Below, piece after piece: positions 58,581 to 64,000 of a stretch of 64,000 nt of DNA (the stretch's first letter is position 1; each line of letters opens with the position of its first letter). This DNA comes from Melampsora larici-populina 98AG31 (taxonomy: Eukaryota; Basidiomycota; Pucciniomycetes; Pucciniales; Melampsoraceae): NCBI RefSeq assembly GCF_000204055.1, contig NW_006768788.1, positions 757,115 to 821,114 of the forward strand. The letters are read 5' to 3'. The position numbers and the translations under genes were made by a program. Under the pieces are notes generated by a model that did not search any database, had not been told where the DNA came from, and saw nothing but the letters and a program-made list of their open reading frames with translations.

Positions 58581-59247
58581 AAAAAGTGCTGCTGCAGATG
58601 CGTGAAGCACCTAAAGACAACATAAGAAGCTTATGTACATACCTTAGGCCCTAGTTAAGTACCCTAAGAGCTTAAGTATAAGCATAAGTATACCTATAGG
58701 TAGGAGGTCCCAAATGTGAGGGCAAAAAAAAATAAAAAAATTGAAAAGTGGTTGGATTGCCTAAGCAAGCTAGTTTTGGGTTAAGAAGGCTCTCCTCACT
58801 CTATATCCAGCTTAATTACAAGTGATTGAGGTATAGTAAAGTGTTGAGTCACGCTGTAACGTTTCAAAAGTTACTTGCGGGCGCGGTGTTGCTGGACTTC
58901 GACTGTAGCGACTGTATTAGTGTGAATGGATCTAAACTTAAAAAGTGATCAGGATGTACAGTAAGATGCAAAAAGGATGAAAAAATCCGGAAACAAAACC
59001 GACCTGGTGGTCCGTGCGCCCTGGGAAGTCTGGCGAAACCGGACCGCCAAAGCTCAGCAAACTTCTCGTCTCCAACAGCCACCGACTACCAGGGCTTCGC
59101 ATACAGACCTATACAGACCTCACGGCTCCCAAACCCCAGCCCCCAACACCCATCCCCATCCATCCTCAAACCGCTCATCACTATCCTTAGCCTACCAGCC
59201 TCCTCAACTATCTTCAGTCAAGGGGGACTAGACGAATACTGCTCCTC

Positions 59248-61268
59248 ATGGCTCCGCACCTTTCCGATCCACCTTACCGGCCATCGATTAGAACCACAAC
59301 TCAGCCCTTCACCGTTACGAATGCCCTTCCGCGAGGTTTTGCAACCCTTTCTGGACTTCATCGCACCACACATCAGTCGTTTCGATCAGATTACTCCAAA
59401 GCATTCACCTTCAAGCCTACCCTTGACCCCTTTCACTCTGATTACTCTCGATCCATCATGCAAAACTTCTCACAAGCTCAAATCAACTTAGATGACACCC
59501 CCATTGGGCAGCGTCCTTACCCTAGCACTCGACGGTGTGTTCCTTTCTTTAGAAATTTTGCTTCTTTTGTTTGTGTCTCACATTTTTATTTTTCTGGATA
59601 TGTTAGCGCATTGGCTGCCGCTGCAGTTGATCATGTCTCAGAGACCACTGCCTCTGTTGGTGATTGCAGCTCTTCGCTACCCCTTGCCGATGTCATATTT
59701 GGTCCACCTGTGGCCCGAGACCCCAGCCCAGCGGCCAGTTCCGACATTGAGATTGTCTCATTGAATTTACCACCTCGTGTCCCTCTGTCCGACAAAAAAC
59801 CTGGTATGCATTCTTTCTGCTTCCGTCCTTTAGGAAGTCACATTCTAACATTCAAGACTTTTGTCTGTGGTTTAGTTTTGCAACCATCAGGAGCTCGTGT
59901 GACTACTCCTCAACCGCTCAGCGTGGCATACACTATGTGTTTGCTCAAAGGGACGGATATCACCAAGGGACCCGCTAAGAAGAATGCGAAGCCAGTCTAT
60001 TCCACAATTCCCATCCCCGCCACCAAAAAACCTTTCGACCTAAACGAAACCTCTTTGGCGTGATTGAAGCAACGTTTATTTGATCTGGCAAGTGAGATTG
60101 ATAACGACCAAAGCAAAGGTAACACAGCTATTCTCCAAACCGCCGATGCCATGAAACAAGTCAAGATCTATGCGTTTATTACTGCCCACGACACCTGGGC
60201 CAAAAACCAAGAACGTACCATCACCGAAGATATCCATGTCTCCTCTTTCTTTCAATCGGTCCTTGGAGCTCTCGGAAAGCACGCCGGTTTCGTCATTGTG
60301 ATGGACAACCCAGCACGATGTGCTCAAGAGGCAATTGATGTATGTACCCATTATTTCACTTCACATTTTGCCTTTATCCTTTCACAGGCTAACTTTGCCC
60401 GGTTCTTTTTGGTGCAGGAACTCACAAAGAATCAAGCCCGACTCAGAGCACAGAACACCCTCAATAATGTTGTTACCACTGCCTCGGATCTTGCTCATGC
60501 AACTCCTGTTGATCCTCATTCGCGATGGCTCACTGCGTTACAAGATCATCATGGTTCATTGAAGAATAACAAGGCTGAAGGATGGCGAATTTTTAATCCG
60601 AAGGACTTGACCTTGAAAATGGAACTAACCTTCCATCACTTGATCCTGTGGGCTCGCGAATTGGTATGTTGTTTTCTTCCTCATTTTTCGTGATTAGATT
60701 TCCTTACTTGATGTCAAGTAACTAATGGGTTTCATTTTGATAGGTCAAGGGTACCAGAGATGTTACTATTGATGACCCGCCTATGGAATTGGAAGAGTTC
60801 TTCTGGATTGATGTCAAGCCGGTCAAGCGCCCTTCCCTCGCAACCCCTACTTCGGTGGCTAAGAAGATTAAGGTTGAAGAGGCGAGTCGCCCCTCTGAGT
60901 TGGGCAGCTATGCTGAAATGCAATCATCTACGGTCAGCGTCGATTTCAAAAACATACGACGCATCGAAATCCATTCAACTTTGCAACAATACTTGACCTG
61001 GTGCGAGATCGATTACAACAAGATCGACGATTATGTTCAGATCTTCTTCAAGCATTTGATTACCAGCTTCCATCGATTTCTATTTCCTTCTGTTTTGAGC
61101 GCAAAGACCATCGCTAGTTGGGGTATTCCATACGGAGTTGTGATGGAGTTAATGACTCGACCTCGCGAGTACTACACTTTCCAAGTCAACAAGTTAGAAG
61201 AACTCATGACTCTCCGAGCCATGAGAGCTGCCTCTGCTGAAGCCCATGGAGACAACATCGACAATTGA
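59248..61268 (+). pseudogene. Second gene (ORF2) of the 4.6-kb element, copy 2; one TGA
   Basis: Exons 59248-59534, 59607-59803, 59876-60339, 60388-60663 and 60744-61268 (583 codons with stop). The only break is TGA at 60061-60063 (codon 224, GCG-TGA-TTG), also present in copy 1; unlike copy 1 the last exon is open throughout. Sharing the TGA means it predates the duplication of the copies, or is not harmful: it might be read through, removed by an unseen intron, or divide two separate proteins (223 and about 358 codons). No domain recognised. It starts about 290 bp inside the TIR, which may supply its promoter. Confidence 0.7.
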
Positions 61269-62091
61269 ATCATGCACTAGTTTGTTCCCTGCCTATATTC
61301 CAGATGTGCATTTCTTGATTGTCTTGTGTACGGCTTTTCCCCCTTCACGAACCGTAGTTCCTCTCATTTTATGATAATGAATGTCCATCAAGATATGTAT
61401 GCCCTCACGATGATTGTATGGCTACCACCCAAATGTGTGCTTTTGAACTTGTTAAGATTTACAAATCCTTTATTCAAACTGAGGTATCCCATCACCACTC
61501 CCACATGAAAACTAAATGAAATTTCTCATGAATTGTTCACAAACCAAGAGTGCGACCTTGATCATAATGTGTTTAATTTGCTCAACTACCTTTTTTTGTT
61601 TGATGTTCAAGTCGGCATCGAGCTGTCCGACCGTTCAAAAAAACCCATGTGATTCTTCTTTAAGAATCACAAGTCCAAAAAACCTCAACAAAAGGGAATT
61701 TTGTTTTTTGGACTTGTGATTCTTTCCTCTTTGGAGAACAACTTCGAAAATCGATTCAAAAGGACTGGTTAAATTCCAGGTTTCTGATCATACAAAGACT
61801 CAGTTATTTGGTTCAAGTCTTTCTGAAAAGACCTCAACCGAAAATGAGCTTTTGCGACAATAACCTTTGGAGGAAATTCAATCGGTTGCTCAAATTGCTC
61901 TAAACACCCGGTCACGCAGATGAAAGAATAACAAATTTTCATTTATCCTAAAGTTGAACTAGGTAATTGAGCAAGCTCACAACATTTCAAACGATTGTAG
62001 ACAGCTTCAGATGGACATATCTTAAGGGACACATTTCCAGACAGTGAAAACTTATAAAGACAACACAATAATCAAGCTGCCGAATTTTGGC

Positions 62092-63417
62092 TTATTCGGC
62101 CGCTTGATTATTGTATTGTTCCCAATAACGGGCGGTTGAATAGCCACTAAAAGCAATCAGCGGTTGTAATAAACCTCGAGTCATAACTTTGGCGGCGGTT
62201 AAAAGCAGATAATCACCCTTATCTGGGACTTCAAACCATTGCTCTTCTCGCCGTAACTGAGCCTTCATGCTGTGGAAGGCATTCTCAATTGGATTCATGT
62301 CGGGTGAATAAGCTGGTAAATAAACTAAAAGTACCCCAGCATCCTTGCACATCTGCTTGATTTGTCCTCCGTGGTGTATGCGGGCGTTGTCCATTACAAG
62401 GACCGAGTTAACCGCGGGGTATGGGTTCATACGAGGAAGCTAGCATGGAAGAGGTCACACTATAATTAGTAAGTCAAAAGGGATTGATATCAGACCCAGA
62501 GATTGATGAAGATGAAACAAAACTGACCAATTCACATGCGAGGAATAGTTCAACATGAGTTTGTTCCACAGCCCCTTTGAAGACATTTCCTGCGATGATT
62601 CCTTGCTCACATACAGCAGGGAGAATCGTCCAGTGGTCTTGCTCGGTGTGGCGCTTCTGGCGAACTGTACGAGACCCCTTTGGAGCCCAGCTCTTCAGTC
62701 GAAGGGCGTCGCGCCCTACCACTCCAGATTCATCTTTGAAATGGAAAAGTCAATGCGATGAGCATACGACTACACAGAAACATCCAATATTTATTGAAAG
62801 AACAGTGACTTACCGATAAACACCAAGTACTCAGGTGGAATGCAGCCCACCTTTAACATATAAGCAGTTCGATCTGCCTTTGACTGCGCGGCATGAACAC
62901 CTCGAGTGATAAGATGAGAGAGTCCTAAGCGGTTGTGCAACTCGCGGCCAATGGTCGATTGAGACACAGGGATGCCGATGATTCGTTCAAGCTGTTTTTG
63001 CAATTCATCGAGGTAGATGGAGGGACAGTCGGTAACCAATTCATTAAGTACCGCAAGATGTTGATCTGACAATCGGTGGGGTCGGCCACGGGTCTGGTAT
63101 TGCTTGGGATCGCGAAAAACCCTCCGTGTTTGTTCGTAGAGCTTTCTCCAACGCCAAAGGGAAGTGGCGGAGATCGAAGTTCGAAGGGTCAGATTGATTG
63201 TAATGAGATCAACATCGTCCATGGCCATCTCGACAGCCAGGAGTTTGATATCCGCTGAGTAGGATTGAAAGCCCATTGAAGTGAACGGATTGGTGATGTT
63301 GGATGGGGATAGGAGGAATTTGATTGGATGGAGAGGGGGGGATCCGGATCGGAGGTGCTGGGTGGAAGTTTTTGGGGGGTTTGCTCTGGTTTGCTTGTGA
63401 AGCCATTCGAAGGTCAT
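62092..63417 (-). CDS. DD34E transposase (Tc1/mariner/IS630 superfamily), copy 2
   Basis: Exons 63417-62814, 62733-62528 and 62439-62092, mirroring copy 1 (385 aa). The catalytic Asp, Asp and Glu boxes (DESGVV, VMDNARIHHG, SPDMNPIENAF) and the helix-turn-helix region are intact. It differs from copy 1 by Arg for Gln near residue 183 and Ala for Ser near residue 240. Two intact transposase genes in one window make recent activity likely. Confidence 0.9.
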
Positions 63418-63550
63418 GGTAGTCAGTGGCTATGGACATCAGAAGTCAGGCGATGTTTGGCGGTCCAGATTCGCCCAACTTCGCAGGGCGCACGGACCAG
63501 CAGGACAATCTTGTTTTTAGGATTTTTCATCCTTTTTGCATGTTACTGTA

Positions 63551-64000
63551 AGTGCGGCTGGCTACATCGGGACATTTGTATTGCTGAATTGGTCTACGTC
63601 GCAGCGTGGAATATGGTAGCCGCTCGCATGAGAGCGCGCTCTCATCTTCCGCAACCCTTCGTTTGCTCTCGATGTTTGTTCAAGATTGTGATGATCGAAA
63701 CTTTGTGTACAGAATCCAGATGCATCAAGATTCAACAGGCATCACTTGAAAATTGCGTTTCACAGCGTTTCACACATTAAGTACCGACAGATGACGTCAT
63801 AGAGCCTTTATGGATGAAACGAAAATTCGGTCATGAGAGTGATCGCCATCAAATTACATATTCATGGAGACATGCGAAACGACAAACCATGAGAGGAAAA
63901 ACAACTTTTGATGTGAAGAAATTTCGATACATAGATTGTGTGGATACACCTCAAGAAGGAGGACGCATAGCGCGCGCTTGAACTTCAATGGAACTAGGAA
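63551..64000. other. Right edge, no gene seen
   Basis: The stretch 63620-63665 (GAGAGCGCGCTCTCATC and CAACCCTTCG) resembles 36350-36395 beside the KDZ gene. An open frame from 63328 runs through the TIR into this DNA and is not a gene. Confidence 0.4.

Larger units (their letters stand above)
58959..63548. mobile_element. Tc1/mariner-like two-gene element, copy 2 (4590 bp), inverted
   Basis: The same element as 18522-23109 in opposite orientation: ends CAGTAAGATGCAAAAAGGAT (58959) and reverse complement of CAGTAACATGCAAAAAGGAT (63548), with TA at 58957-58958 and 63549-63550. Coordinates map as 82068 minus position in the ORF2 half and 82070 minus position in the transposase half. Confidence 0.92.

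Overview
The window reads as nuclear DNA of a rust fungus (Pucciniales, Basidiomycota). Genes are split by many short GT-AG introns (about 60-100 nt). There is a blue-light White-collar-2-like PAS protein, a kinesin-4, an alpha-kinase-like gene and several multi-exon families of the kind expanded in rusts, all in a dense nest of fungal transposable elements. No tRNA, rRNA or CRISPR was seen. The species is not determined.

Layout. 0-12.4 kb is the host-like part: a partial minus-strand gene at the left edge, an intact 7-exon gene of unknown function (425 aa) and a 9-exon kinesin-4 (2103 aa). At 12.4-14.1 kb a WC-2-like photoreceptor partner breaks off at a 100-N gap before its expected GATA finger. 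14.4-16.0 kb is a TIR element without a transposase. A small secreted Cys-rich protein (possible effector) lies at 17.8-18.1 kb. From 18.5 kb on, mobile DNA dominates: a 4.6-kb two-gene Tc1/mariner-like element (copy 1); a decayed Cys-cluster gene; an alpha-kinase-like gene; a tyrosine-recombinase DIRS-like retroelement (27.6-33.1 kb); a KDZ/CxC-type transposase gene (33.8-36.1 kb); a second, diverged DIRS fragment with a MITE in it; an A+T-rich gene-poor stretch (39-42.5 kb); a broken hAT element (42.5-46.8 kb); a MULE (46.7-53.1 kb) carrying a palindromic CACTA MITE and an LTR-like insert; an intact 880-aa DDE transposase (55.6-58.5 kb); and copy 2 of the 4.6-kb element in inverted orientation (59.0-63.5 kb).

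How parts fit. The two 4.6-kb copies are almost identical, each with TA at both ends and an intact DD34E transposase facing a second, unrecognised gene, the two reading toward each other from the TIRs. They bracket about 36 kb, so the whole 18.5-63.5 kb block has the shape of an inverted-repeat composite. Three of the differences seen between the copies are TCG/TTG, and several elements carry in-frame TGA where CGA would keep the frame, which suggests RIP-like or methylation-driven C-to-T decay. The two DIRS copies keep the same hairpins in their 3' region through paired base changes, the best candidate here for an undescribed functional structure.
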